NCBI GenBank assembly: GCA_910589665.1
Contig: CAJUTR010000001.1
Span: 204,224-268,223, forward strand
DNA: 64,000 nt
Reading direction: 5' to 3'
From: an uncultured Eubacterium sp.
Lineage (GTDB): Bacteria; Bacillota; Clostridia; Lachnospirales; Lachnospiraceae
The notes beneath the pieces were generated by a model, which was not told the origin of the DNA, searched no databases, and worked only from the letters and a program-made list of their open reading frames with translations. Positions 8,616-17,379 of this stretch are shown piece after piece. The number at the start of each line of letters is the position of its first letter. The first letter of the stretch is position 1. Both the position numbers and the translations under genes were made by a program.

Positions 8616-9577
8616 AAAAGAAGGGTAAGTTAATAGCTGCGTGTGCAGCGGTAATGTTTTTGTTGGGGATTGCATGGGGAGACAAAATCTGTCAGGCAGC
8701 AAAGCCATCCGCGTTGAAGGTAAAAGACAATAAGATCGTCAATTCTTCCGATAAGACCGTTGTGCTCAAAGGAGTCAGCACGCACGGTATCGCCTGGTAT
8801 CCGGAGTATGTGAATAAACAGTGTTTTAAAAGTTTTAAAAAGATGGGTGCGAATACGATCCGTCTGGCATTTTACAGCGATGATTCCGCGGGATATGATA
8901 AGTCTTTGTACAGCAAGATCGAAGAAGGCGTGAAAGCGGCGACCGACTTAGGCATGTATGTCATGATCGACTGGCATATTTTGTCCGACGGCAATCCGAA
9001 AACAAACCAAAAAAAGGCAAAAGAGTTTTTTACTTATTTTGCGAAAAAATATGCCGGGCAGCCTAATGTTTTATATGAAATATGCAATGAGCCAAATGGC
9101 GATGTCACATGGGATCGCGACATCAAACCTTATGCGGAAAAGATGATCAAGATCATCCGTAAATACGATAAGAACGCCATTATCATCGTGGGCACGCCTA
9201 CTTGGTCCCAGGATGTCGATATAGTGGCAGAAGATCCGATCAAGAACCAGAAGAACATCGCGTATGCGTTCCATTTTTACGCGGCGACGCACAAAGACCA
9301 GCTTCGGGAAAAGTTGAAAACAGCGAATGAAAAAGGACTTCCGGTCATCGTGACTGAGTTTTCCATCTGTGACGCGTCTGGTAATGGAGCGATCGATAAA
9401 AAAGAGGCAAAGGCGTGGATGAAACTGTTGAAGAAATATAAGATCGGTCGCGTAGCGTGGAACATTTCGAATAAGAATGAAACGAGTGCTCTCATTCAGC
9501 CTTCCTGCAAAAAAACGGGTAAGATTTCCAAAAAGAATCTTTCAAAATCTGGGAAATGGATCGTGAGCAACTGGTAA
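8612..9577 (+). CDS. Secreted glycoside hydrolase family 5 endoglucanase-like protein
   Basis: A 321-residue protein starting at GTG 8612. Residues 1-30 form a signal peptide ending CQAAKP. The rest is a single GH5 barrel: LKGVSTHGIAWYP near residue 55, the general acid Glu 160 in LYEICNEPNG, and the nucleophile Glu 249 in PVIVTEFS. These features match GH5 cellulases and related beta-glucanases, with retaining hydrolysis of beta-1,4-linked glucan or mannan likely. No carbohydrate-binding module or anchor is present. It is coupled to the deacetylase upstream, suggesting joint work on one polysaccharide, which is inference. Confidence 0.9.
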   Translation: MKKKGKLIAACAAVMFLLGIAWGDKICQAAKPSALKVKDNKIVNSSDKTVVLKGVSTHGIAWYPEYVNKQCFKSFKKMGANTIRLAFYSDDSAGYDKSLYSKIEEGVKAATDLGMYVMIDWHILSDGNPKTNQKKAKEFFTYFAKKYAGQPNVLYEICNEPNGDVTWDRDIKPYAEKMIKIIRKYDKNAIIIVGTPTWSQDVDIVAEDPIKNQKNIAYAFHFYAATHKDQLREKLKTANEKGLPVIVTEFSICDASGNGAIDKKEAKAWMKLLKKYKIGRVAWNISNKNETSALIQPSCKKTGKISKKNLSKSGKWIVSNW

Positions 9578-9586
9578 TCGTGGTAA

Positions 9587-9608
9587 TGCGGCGCCTCATG
9601 GCGTTTTA
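9587..9608 (+). terminator. Possible weak terminator after the GH5 gene
   Basis: A short hairpin CGCC-TCAT-GGCG at 9592-9603 is followed by only four T. It lies ten bases after the stop codon. The stem is short, so termination would be inefficient. Confidence 0.4.
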
Positions 9609-9647
9609 CATCTAATGTTATATTTTATATTTTAGGAGGTATTTTTT

Positions 9648-10274
9648 ATGAGTATTCAGATTCAAAAAGTAACAGATGCGTCGTTTCAAAAATATGGACG
9701 GATCCTCACGCAGGATTATGATGTGACAGAGCTGGTGGACAAGATGCAGGAAATGCCATGTCCGGCGGACGTCGTTTATGAACCGTCGGTGAACGAACTG
9801 GAAGCCCTTCCGGTTATGAAGACGTTTACGGACAGCCTTTATGGAGGCCTTCCGATCCAGATCGGATACTGCAACGGGCATAATTCGCTGTTGAATGCGG
9901 TGGAGTACCATCGTTCTTCGGAAGTAAACGTGGCAGCGACAGATCTGATCCTGCTCATTGGCATGCAGCAGGACATTGAAGCGGATTATACATATGACAC
10001 AAAAAATATCGAGGCATTTCTCGTGCCAAAAGGAACGATGATCGAAGTGTATGCCACGACGCTCCACTATGCTCCGTGCAGTGTAGACGGACAGGAATTC
10101 CGCTGTGTTGTTGTTCTGCCAAAAGATACGAACCTTGACCTGGTAGTGAAACCGGAAGGTGCCAGTGAGGACAAACTTTTGGTGGCAAGGAACAAATGGC
10201 TCATCGGCCATCCGGACGCGAAGATTGACGGCGCGTTTAACGGATTGAAGGGGGAGAATATTTCCGTAGGGTAA
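9648..10274 (+). CDS. DUF4867 family protein
   Basis: A 208-residue cytoplasmic protein with a strong TAGGAGG ribosome binding site 14 bases before ATG 9648. The sequence looks like a DUF4867 protein as found in Firmicutes. The middle has a cupin-like pattern: conserved His residues in CNGHNS and EYHRSSEVNV, followed by KGTMIEVYATTLHYAPC and VVLPKDT. By analogy it may bind a metal or a small sugar acid, but no function is established here. It stands between the carbohydrate genes and a UvrA-like ATPase. A perfect 9-bp hairpin lies downstream. Confidence 0.7.
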   Translation: MSIQIQKVTDASFQKYGRILTQDYDVTELVDKMQEMPCPADVVYEPSVNELEALPVMKTFTDSLYGGLPIQIGYCNGHNSLLNAVEYHRSSEVNVAATDLILLIGMQQDIEADYTYDTKNIEAFLVPKGTMIEVYATTLHYAPCSVDGQEFRCVVVLPKDTNLDLVVKPEGASEDKLLVARNKWLIGHPDAKIDGAFNGLKGENISVG

Positions 10275-10321
10275 TCGGAATGGCTCAGTGCCAGACTGTG
10301 AAATTTAATTTTGATTTTTAG

Positions 10322-10348
10322 GAGCAGGAATGAGGACATTCCTGCTTC
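10322..10348 (+). terminator. Perfect hairpin between the DUF4867 and UvrA-like genes
   Basis: GCAGGAATG (10324-10332) and CATTCCTGC (10337-10345) pair perfectly over 9 bp with the loop AGGA, followed by TTCTT. The weak T tract makes it an inefficient terminator or a leader hairpin. It ends 12 bases before the AAAGGAAA ribosome binding site of the next gene. Confidence 0.5.
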
Positions 10349-10370
10349 TTGCAAAAGAAAGGAAACAGAA

Positions 10371-12773
10371 TTGAAACAGAATAAGATCAGCATCAAGGGA
10401 GCCAGAATCCACAATTTAAAGGGAATTGATGTGAACATCCCCAAACAAAAACTGACCGTGATCACGGGTGTGTCTGGCAGCGGGAAGTCGAGCCTTGCTT
10501 TTGATACCCTTTATGAGGAGGGAAAACGCAGATATTTATTATTTTCAGGGACACAGTTTATGATAGACAGTGCCCCCTTTTTTGATGCGATCACGGGTCT
10601 TTCTCCGACCGTAGCAGTCGAGCAGCGTACGATCCGGCAGGCAAATCCCCGGAGTACGGTAGGAACAAGGATGAAGCTGAGTCCAATGCTCGCAGCTCTA
10701 TACGCAAATGACGGAAAACGTGATGCGGAATACGAGGATGGGATGCCGCTTGATATTTCCATGTTCCAAAGGAACTCGGCGAAAGGGATGTGTGTCCGCT
10801 GTCTGGGGAAGGGAGCGGCGTATGTTCTGGATGAAGATCTCATGTTTTCAGACAAAGAACAAAACATTGCTGAGATCGCGTGCGGACTTGCAAAGCGTGC
10901 GGATATAAAAAAACTTCTCGCACCATTTTGTGAAACGTATGGGTTCGATATGTGGAGCGATCGGATCGGTGATCTGAACGAGGAACAATTGCGATTACTA
11001 AAATACGGGGATGGAGGAAAATCGAAATTTTGTGGTTTTATTCCCTATATCAGCATGTTGGTCAAAGGCGCAGGATCTACTTCGGGACGACCCGTTCATT
11101 TGCTCACGCAGGCAGGTATGTTAAAAAAATGCAGATGCCCGAAATGCAATGGGACTGGGCTAGGTGAACAGGCGTCTCACACGTATTTTTATGGAAAGAC
11201 CATTGCAGAACTAGAAGATCTGTATATGGGGGATCTTTACGATTTTTTGAAATCTATTCATGAGGAAAAGAACGTTTTGCTCAGCGAAATAACGAGCAGG
11301 CTGGCATGTATGATCGAGGTGGGGCTGGATCACCTGGCGCTTTCCCGTCCGCTCCCAACTCTGTCAGGAGGGGAGATCCAGCGGCTGTTTCTAGCCGTGT
11401 ATACGGTATCGGATATGGATTCGATCATTTTTGTATTTGATGAGCCTACGATCGGACTGCATGAGTCCGAAAAGGAAAAACTCATACGCATGCTGCGGAA
11501 GTTGGTTGATCAAGGAAATACGGTCGTTGTAGTGGAACATGACGGGAATTTCATGAAAGAAGCAGATCATCTGATCGAAATCGGCCCCGGAGCAGGCAGC
11601 GGCGGCGGATGGAAGGTTTTCGCTGGTACGTACGAGGAATTTTTGGATGGCAGCCAGTCAAAAACGGCTTCTTATCTGCGAGAGGGTTCCTTACCGGGGA
11701 AACATTGCTTTCGGCTGGAAAAAGAACAAAAGTTAAGGATCGAACATGCGAGTGTGCACAATTTAAAGGATGTGACAGCGGAAATCCCGCTCGGCGTCAT
11801 GGTCGGCGTCGCAGGAGTGTCAGGAAGTGGTAAGTCCAGCCTGATCCAGCATACACTCGTCCCTCTTCTTAAACATTCGCTGAAAAAAAACTGCGTGATG
11901 GAGGAAGAGGAGGGGGTTCAGGCATGGGAGACGGGACAGGCGGTATTGCTTGGGGCGGAACAGGTAAAGAAATGTTTTGTCATCGACCAGAAGCCGATTG
12001 GCCGCAGCCGGACATCGTGTCCGGCCACTTATACGGGAATCTTTGACCGGATCCGGGAACTTTTTGCACAAACGGATGAAGCGAAAGCGCGAGGATACCG
12101 TGCGGGTATGTTTTCGCGCAACAGTCATGGCCGATGCCTCAAATGCAGCGGGGATGGCGTTATCCACTATCATGTCGGGTTTGGAAATTTTATGGATATC
12201 GACTGCGAGGAATGCGGCGGAACTGGGTATGTGCAGGAAGCGATGGAAATTAAGCTGGATGGAAAAACCGTATGTGAGGTTTTAGAAATGAGTGTGGATG
12301 AGGCACACGCATTTTTTCGAGAGAAAGACGATTCGATCTGCCAGGTTCTGGAAATCCTGCGGCGGGTCGGGATGGGATATATTAAACTCGGACAGGCTAC
12401 GCCGACGATCTCGGGCGGTGAGAGCCAGCGTATCAAACTGGCGAAGGAACTAGCGAAGGGAAAAATTGTGAAAGGGAGGATCTCCAAGGGGATGGAGGGC
12501 GTACTGTACATATTGGATGAGCCGACGACAGGGTTATCTTTTGCGGATGAGGAAAAACTTTTGGTCTTGTTGAATGAGCTGGTTGAACTTGGGGCTTCGG
12601 TCATTGTGACGGAGCATGATCCTTTTATCTTATCGAACTGTGATTATATTTTAGAAATGGGAGAGGGCGGTGGCAGCAACGGCGGCCGACTGATCGCAAC
12701 GGGGACGCCGGCTGAACTGAAACGGAATAAGGACTCAGTGATCGGGGCGTATTTGAAAGGAGGAGCGGAATGA
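10371..12773 (+). CDS. Short UvrA-like ABC ATPase (drug-resistance/DrrC-like class)
   Basis: About 800 residues, against about 940 for housekeeping UvrA. TTG 10371 is chosen because AAAGGAAA ends six bases before it and the product begins ISIKGARIHNLKGI, as in UvrA. There are two ABC modules: Walker A GVSGSGKSS at residues 33-41 and again in the second half, with signatures LSGGEIQR and ISGGESQRIKLA. Zinc-finger pairs CVRC/CPKC and CLKCSGDG/CEECGGTG are present. The compact form matches the class related to Streptomyces DrrC, implicated in resistance to DNA-binding drugs. No uvrB or uvrC is nearby. It overlaps the serine hydrolase gene by four bases. Confidence 0.85.
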   Translation: MKQNKISIKGARIHNLKGIDVNIPKQKLTVITGVSGSGKSSLAFDTLYEEGKRRYLLFSGTQFMIDSAPFFDAITGLSPTVAVEQRTIRQANPRSTVGTRMKLSPMLAALYANDGKRDAEYEDGMPLDISMFQRNSAKGMCVRCLGKGAAYVLDEDLMFSDKEQNIAEIACGLAKRADIKKLLAPFCETYGFDMWSDRIGDLNEEQLRLLKYGDGGKSKFCGFIPYISMLVKGAGSTSGRPVHLLTQAGMLKKCRCPKCNGTGLGEQASHTYFYGKTIAELEDLYMGDLYDFLKSIHEEKNVLLSEITSRLACMIEVGLDHLALSRPLPTLSGGEIQRLFLAVYTVSDMDSIIFVFDEPTIGLHESEKEKLIRMLRKLVDQGNTVVVVEHDGNFMKEADHLIEIGPGAGSGGGWKVFAGTYEEFLDGSQSKTASYLREGSLPGKHCFRLEKEQKLRIEHASVHNLKDVTAEIPLGVMVGVAGVSGSGKSSLIQHTLVPLLKHSLKKNCVMEEEEGVQAWETGQAVLLGAEQVKKCFVIDQKPIGRSRTSCPATYTGIFDRIRELFAQTDEAKARGYRAGMFSRNSHGRCLKCSGDGVIHYHVGFGNFMDIDCEECGGTGYVQEAMEIKLDGKTVCEVLEMSVDEAHAFFREKDDSICQVLEILRRVGMGYIKLGQATPTISGGESQRIKLAKELAKGKIVKGRISKGMEGVLYILDEPTTGLSFADEEKLLVLLNELVELGASVIVTEHDPFILSNCDYILEMGEGGGSNGGRLIATGTPAELKRNKDSVIGAYLKGGAE

Positions 12774-13693
12774 AGGTGTCCGAAGAAATCGACCGCTATA
12801 CTGTAGAAAAGCGGTATCGTTTGGTCAATAGCGTTATCTTTTGGCAGGAGGGCGAGCTATTAGCAGAGAATTATTACAATGGTTTTACGAGTGAGAGCCG
12901 GAATGTCATGCGTTCCGTGATGAAAAGCATTTTATCCGCCGCGGTGGGTATCGCGTGCAGACAGGGAAAACTGACCGATCTGGATACTCCGGTCTCGGTG
13001 TATCTGGAACCGTTTCGTGAAGGACGTGACCCGCTGCATGGCATGATAACGATTCGCCATCTGCTGACGATGACGTCGGGCATTTACTGGAATGGCGGGA
13101 TACATTACCATTGTCCGATGATGGAGCAGCTCCGCCGTTCGAAAAACTGGGTGTCCTATGTGGCGGACTGTGCGGTGAAGGATATTCCGGGTATGAAATG
13201 GAATTATAAGGAGTTTGACATGATCTTACTGGCGGCTGTTCTTGATAGGGTCTGCGGGGATCTGTTTGATTTTATCGACCGGGAATTGTATGTTCCGCTC
13301 GGCATTCGGAGCGGCCGCTGGTTTCAAAGTCCTGACGGCATCTATTACAGCGTGGCGGACAGCGAAGCGAACGAGGCGCCGTCGGATTTGACGGCAAGAG
13401 AGATGCTGGCGATCGGACAGTTGTATCTACAGGGCGGTGTTTATAATGGGAGGCGTATTTTGGCAAAAGATTACATCAGGGAGTCGACCAGACCGTATCA
13501 GGAATCAAATTATGGTTATCTATGGTGGTGCGGTCCGGACTGGTTTTCCGCGATGGGATTTGGCGGGCAGAGGATTACGGTGTTTCCGGAAAAGGGGGTG
13601 GTAGCTGTTGTTCAGGCAACGCCGACGCCGAGCGGTAAGGCATACGACGATATGGTGTTTGGGATCGTAGGCGGGATGGGAGGGGGGAGGTGA
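12770..13693 (+). CDS. Class C beta-lactamase-like serine hydrolase
   Basis: A 307-residue protein whose ATG overlaps the upstream stop codon (ATGA). The serine-penicillin-recognising fold is visible: the nucleophile motif SVMK at residues 49-52, ITIRHLLTMTSGI typical of the family, and WNYKEFD with Tyr 146 at the position of the YxN general base, with Glu in place of Asn. The C-terminal GFGGQRI replaces the KTG box. There is no signal peptide, so a cytoplasmic esterase or amidase role is more likely than cell-wall or beta-lactam hydrolysis. Tight coupling to the UvrA-like gene suggests joint expression; the substrate is unknown. Confidence 0.8.
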   Translation: MKVSEEIDRYTVEKRYRLVNSVIFWQEGELLAENYYNGFTSESRNVMRSVMKSILSAAVGIACRQGKLTDLDTPVSVYLEPFREGRDPLHGMITIRHLLTMTSGIYWNGGIHYHCPMMEQLRRSKNWVSYVADCAVKDIPGMKWNYKEFDMILLAAVLDRVCGDLFDFIDRELYVPLGIRSGRWFQSPDGIYYSVADSEANEAPSDLTAREMLAIGQLYLQGGVYNGRRILAKDYIRESTRPYQESNYGYLWWCGPDWFSAMGFGGQRITVFPEKGVVAVVQATPTPSGKAYDDMVFGIVGGMGGGR

Positions 13694-13758
13694 GATAAAA
13701 GCAGAAAAAATAAAAACGGCAGACAATGCAGCAGTTTAAAATTTTTTTAAGATTTTTG

Positions 13759-13786
13759 TTGACATTACAAAAATAAGTGATATACT
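13759..13786 (+). promoter_or_regulatory. Promoter of the tryptophan operon
   Basis: TTGACA at 13759-13764 and TATACT at 13781-13786 are separated by 16 bases. This is a near-consensus vegetative promoter placed just upstream of the T-box leader. Confidence 0.85.
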
Positions 13787-13794
13787 AGATAACA

Positions 13795-14100
13795 AATCAA
13801 AAAGCAAACCAAACAAACCGACGATCAAGAGTAGTAGAAATGTGGAACTGTTTTCAGAGAGCTGTAGGTTGGTGCGATACAGTAGCAGGAACATTTTGAA
13901 TGGACTTGAGAGGGCAGCTTGAACGATGTTCGGAACATCAAGTAGACGCTGACGGAAACCTGGACCGTTATCTGCAGGAGTGCATGTTAGTGCATGATGA
14001 GTGGGTCATTTATGGCCAAATTGGGTGGTACCGCAGAAGTATAATAAGCTTTTGTCCCTATTCCTTAACCGGATCAGGGACAGAAGCTTTTTTGTTTTGT
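13795..14100 (+). ncRNA. Tryptophan T-box leader
   Basis: A T-box riboswitch. Stem I carries AGAGAGC and the apical GGTTGGTGCGA motif, and the specifier loop shows GAA-TGG-A with the Trp codon UGG at 13901-13903. The T-box sequence TTGGGTGGTACCGC is at 14021-14034, followed by the terminator at 14046-14100. Uncharged tRNA-Trp should pair with the specifier and with the GGUGG bulge to form the antiterminator and switch on trpEGDCFBA. Confidence 0.95.
14046..14100 (+). terminator. Regulated terminator of the trp T-box
   Basis: Arms AAGCTTTTGTCCCT (14046-14059) and AGGGACAGAAGCTT (14076-14089) pair with a single T-G wobble, followed by a T-rich tail TTTTTGTTTTG. It is the default off structure of the leader. 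Confidence 0.92.
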
Positions 14101-14161
14101 GAAAAACGAGAAGACAGGAAATACGTCAGTGATCAGTCAGGCTGCAGAAAGGAAGGTCAGC

Positions 14162-15700
14162 ATGAAGAGACAAAGTGAACAAAAAGACGATGGAACGATG
14201 CAAAGAGAAGTAGAGCGCATCCAGCAGTATGCGGGGGAATATGACGTTGTTCCCATCAAAAAAGAAATATTTGCGGATGTCATTACCCCAATCTCACTGC
14301 TCCGCAGACTGGCGGTGAAACACAGGCGTTTTTATCTGCTGGAGAGCGTAGAAGGGGGAGAGAAATGGGGACGCTATTCTTTTCTCGGGTACGATCCGGT
14401 CATGCGGGTGACATGTTCGAAAAAACAGGTGACTATCGAGACAGGAAATGAATCAGAAACGATGGAAACAGAAGATGCGTTTGAGGTTGTGCGCCGTATC
14501 CTGAATAGATACCGCTCCCCGAAATTAGACGATATGCCTCCATTTACGGGAGGATTTGTCGGGTATTTTGCCTATGCGGTCATCGCCCATGCGGAACCGG
14601 TGCTGGATATAAAACGCGGTGAGTTCCACGACTTTGACCTAATGCTATTTGATAGTGTAATCGCTTATGATCAGTTGAGGCAGAAGATGGAAGTCGTAGC
14701 CAATGTGAGTACTAAAGGGGATGTGGCGGGACATTACCAGAAAGCGGTGCGAAAGATCAAGGAGATGATCGAGCAGATCCATGAACCTGTAAATATTCCT
14801 GAGCAAAAGCCGGCTGGCAGTGTGGAATTTTCCTGCAATGTCACGAGGGAACAGTATTCGGATATGGTAGAGAAGGCGAAGGAATACATACGGGAGGGCG
14901 ATATTTTCCAGGCAGTGATTTCGAGACGGTTTGTTAGTGATTATGAGGAAAGTCTTATCAATCCATACCGGGTGCTGCGCACAACAAACCCATCTCCGTA
15001 CATGGTCTATATGAACCTCGATGATGTGGAGATCATGAGTACGTCACCGGAGACGCTTGTGCGGCTGCAGGATGGGAGACTTACGACATTTCCAGTGGCG
15101 GGGTCAAGGCCGAGGGGGAAAGACAAGGAGGAAGACAGAGCGCTTATGGAGGAACTGCTCCGCGATGAAAAGGAACTGTCTGAACACAATATGCTCGTTG
15201 ATCTCGGAAGGAACGATCTAGGGCGGATTTCACGATTTGGATCAGTCGAAGTGACACAGTATATGACGATACACAAGTATTCCAAGATCATGCACATCTG
15301 CTCACAGGTAGAAGGGGAGATCCGCAGGGATCAGGACGCACTGGATGCGGTTAAGTCGGTACTTCCGGCGGGAACATTGTCCGGGGCGCCGAAGATCAGG
15401 GCGTGTGAGATCATTGACGAATTGGAGAGCGAACCGAGGGGGATTTATGGCGGGGCGCTCGGGTATATCGATTTCAGTGGAAATATGGATACGTGTATTG
15501 CCATCCGTATGGCGGTGAAAAAGGACGGGAAAGTTTATGTGCAGGCAGGAGGCGGTATCGTGGCGGACAGTCAGCCGGATCTGGAATACGAGGAATCGGC
15601 AAACAAAGCAAAGGCCGTGATGGAAGCGATCGATTACCGGTTTGAGAGTAGGGCGCAGGAAATGCGCAGGAACGAGGTGGAGCATGATCGTATTGATTGA
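14162..15700 (+). CDS. trpE: Anthranilate synthase component I
   Basis: About 512 residues. ATG 14162 follows GAAAGGAAGG by five bases. The chorismate-binding domain is complete: GSRPRGKDKEEDRALMEELL, ELSEHNMLVDLGRNDLGRIS, then LPAGTLSGAPKIRACEIIDE and the C-terminal VQAGGGIVADSQP. The N-terminal LLES motif, in FYLLESVEGGEKWGRYSF, is the known tryptophan feedback site, so the enzyme is probably Trp-inhibited. It converts chorismate to anthranilate with ammonia from TrpG. It overlaps trpG by 17 bases and is the first gene behind the T-box. Confidence 0.97.
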   Translation: MKRQSEQKDDGTMQREVERIQQYAGEYDVVPIKKEIFADVITPISLLRRLAVKHRRFYLLESVEGGEKWGRYSFLGYDPVMRVTCSKKQVTIETGNESETMETEDAFEVVRRILNRYRSPKLDDMPPFTGGFVGYFAYAVIAHAEPVLDIKRGEFHDFDLMLFDSVIAYDQLRQKMEVVANVSTKGDVAGHYQKAVRKIKEMIEQIHEPVNIPEQKPAGSVEFSCNVTREQYSDMVEKAKEYIREGDIFQAVISRRFVSDYEESLINPYRVLRTTNPSPYMVYMNLDDVEIMSTSPETLVRLQDGRLTTFPVAGSRPRGKDKEEDRALMEELLRDEKELSEHNMLVDLGRNDLGRISRFGSVEVTQYMTIHKYSKIMHICSQVEGEIRRDQDALDAVKSVLPAGTLSGAPKIRACEIIDELESEPRGIYGGALGYIDFSGNMDTCIAIRMAVKKDGKVYVQAGGGIVADSQPDLEYEESANKAKAVMEAIDYRFESRAQEMRRNEVEHDRID

Positions 15701-16271
15701 TAATTATGACAGTTTTTCTTATAATCTGGTTCAGCTGATCGGAGAGAGGGATCCGGATATACGGGTCATACGAAACGATGAGATGACCGTAGCGCACATT
15801 CGGAAATACCAGCCGTCCCACATCATCATATCGCCAGGGCCTGGGCATCCGGCGACAGCCGGCATATGTGAGCAGACCGTAGCCGAAATGAAAGGTGAGG
15901 TTCCAATTCTAGGCGTTTGTCTCGGGCATCAGGCAATCTGTGAAGTGTTTGGCGCAACGATCCATCATGCGAAGATGCTCATGCACGGTAAGAGGAGCAA
16001 TATAAAGATTGAGAATTCGGATCCTATATTTAAAGGACTTCCGAAACGGATTGATGTGGCGAGGTATCATTCCCTGATTGCGGATATACACACGATACCA
16101 GACGCATTAGATGTGATCGCGGTAGATAATCACAATGAGGTCATGGCAGTCAGATCAAAAGAGGCTTCGGTCTACGGACTGCAGTTTCATCCGGAATCGA
16201 TACTAACGCCGGAGGGAGGCATCATCATAGACAATTTCTTAATGATAAAAGAGGGAGGTAACAGGTTATGA
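15684..16271 (+). CDS. trpG: Anthranilate synthase component II, glutamine amidotransferase
   Basis: 195 residues from ATG 15684, which lies inside the end of trpE. The class I amidotransferase triad is visible: the nucleophile Cys in GVCLGHQAICEVFGA, and His and Glu in LQFHPESILTPEGG. The start IVLIDNYDSFSYNLVQ is typical of TrpG/PabA. It releases ammonia from glutamine for TrpE. It could also serve folate synthesis, because no separate pabA is seen here. The stop codon overlaps the trpD start. Confidence 0.96.
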   Translation: MIVLIDNYDSFSYNLVQLIGERDPDIRVIRNDEMTVAHIRKYQPSHIIISPGPGHPATAGICEQTVAEMKGEVPILGVCLGHQAICEVFGATIHHAKMLMHGKRSNIKIENSDPIFKGLPKRIDVARYHSLIADIHTIPDALDVIAVDNHNEVMAVRSKEASVYGLQFHPESILTPEGGIIIDNFLMIKEGGNRL

Positions 16272-17278
16272 TGAAAGAGGCATTACATGAGGTGATCAAT
16301 CACCGAGATCTCGGATATGATATGGCAATGGGTGTCATGAAGGAGATCATGTCAGGTACAGCGACGCATGCGCAGATGGCAGCGTATCTGACCGCACTCC
16401 GTATGAAGGGAGAGACGATTACGGAAATTACGGCGTCGGCGCAGGTGATGCGCGATATGGCGACACATTTGTGTCCACCGTATGAGGTATTGGAAATCGT
16501 AGGGACTGGAGGCGATGAGGCAGGTACATTTAATATATCCACGACATCGGCCTTTGTCATCGCGGCGGCGGGAATTCCGGTGGCAAAGCATGGGAACCGG
16601 AGCGTTTCCAGTAAGAGCGGCGCGGCCGACGTACTGGAAAGCCTTGGTGCGAAGCTTGTCATTGACGTTGAAAAGGAGCAAAAGGTTCTTGATGAGACAA
16701 ATATGTGTTTCTTGTTTGCGCAGGCGCATCACGCCTGCATGAAAAATGTGGGGCCTGTGCGGAAGGAGTTGGGAGAGCGGACGATGTTTAATATACTCGG
16801 GCCGCTTACGAATCCGGCAAATTCGTCTTTTCAGTTATTAGGCGTATATGATGTATCACTGGTTGAGAAACTGGCGGAAGTACTGAGTAATCTTGGGGTG
16901 ACGAGGGGCATGGCCGTGTGTGGTTCTGATGGACTGGATGAGATCACGCTGACTGGGCCGAGCCACTGCTGCGAAATCCGGGAGGGAATATTCCGGTCGT
17001 ATGATATAACGCCAGAACAGTTCGGAATGAAGCGGTGTGAATTGAGTGACTTGATCGGTGGCACACCAGAAGAAAACGCAGAGATCACGAGAGGTATTTT
17101 ATCGGGGAAGATTACTGGAGCGAAGAGGGATATTGTTATATTGAATGCAGGAACGGCAATCTATCTCGGAAAAATCGGTATCACTCTGGAGGAGGGTATC
17201 AAAGAGGCAGCAGAGGTATTGTCCAGCGGAAAGGCGATGGAAAAACTCAGGGAGTTTATAAAGGCTACAAACCGATAA
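16268..17278 (+). CDS. trpD: Anthranilate phosphoribosyltransferase
   Basis: 336 residues, the usual length for TrpD. ATG 16268 and ATG 16271 are adjacent; either may be used, and both overlap the trpG stop. The PRPP-binding motif GTGGDEAGTFNISTTSAFV lies near residue 78, followed by KHGNRSVSSKSGAADVLE, and the anthranilate-site NILGPLTNPA lies near residue 175. It transfers the phosphoribosyl group to anthranilate. A spacer of about 100 bases follows before trpC. Confidence 0.97.
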   Translation: MMKEALHEVINHRDLGYDMAMGVMKEIMSGTATHAQMAAYLTALRMKGETITEITASAQVMRDMATHLCPPYEVLEIVGTGGDEAGTFNISTTSAFVIAAAGIPVAKHGNRSVSSKSGAADVLESLGAKLVIDVEKEQKVLDETNMCFLFAQAHHACMKNVGPVRKELGERTMFNILGPLTNPANSSFQLLGVYDVSLVEKLAEVLSNLGVTRGMAVCGSDGLDEITLTGPSHCCEIREGIFRSYDITPEQFGMKRCELSDLIGGTPEENAEITRGILSGKITGAKRDIVILNAGTAIYLGKIGITLEEGIKEAAEVLSSGKAMEKLREFIKATNR

Positions 17279-17379
17279 ACGGATAGGAAGGAACTAAAAC
17301 CACAGGAAAGACGATGGGAAACCGAGGATTAACATTGGCTGTAGACCGATGAAACGGGCAGAAAGGAGAGGAACAGGAT

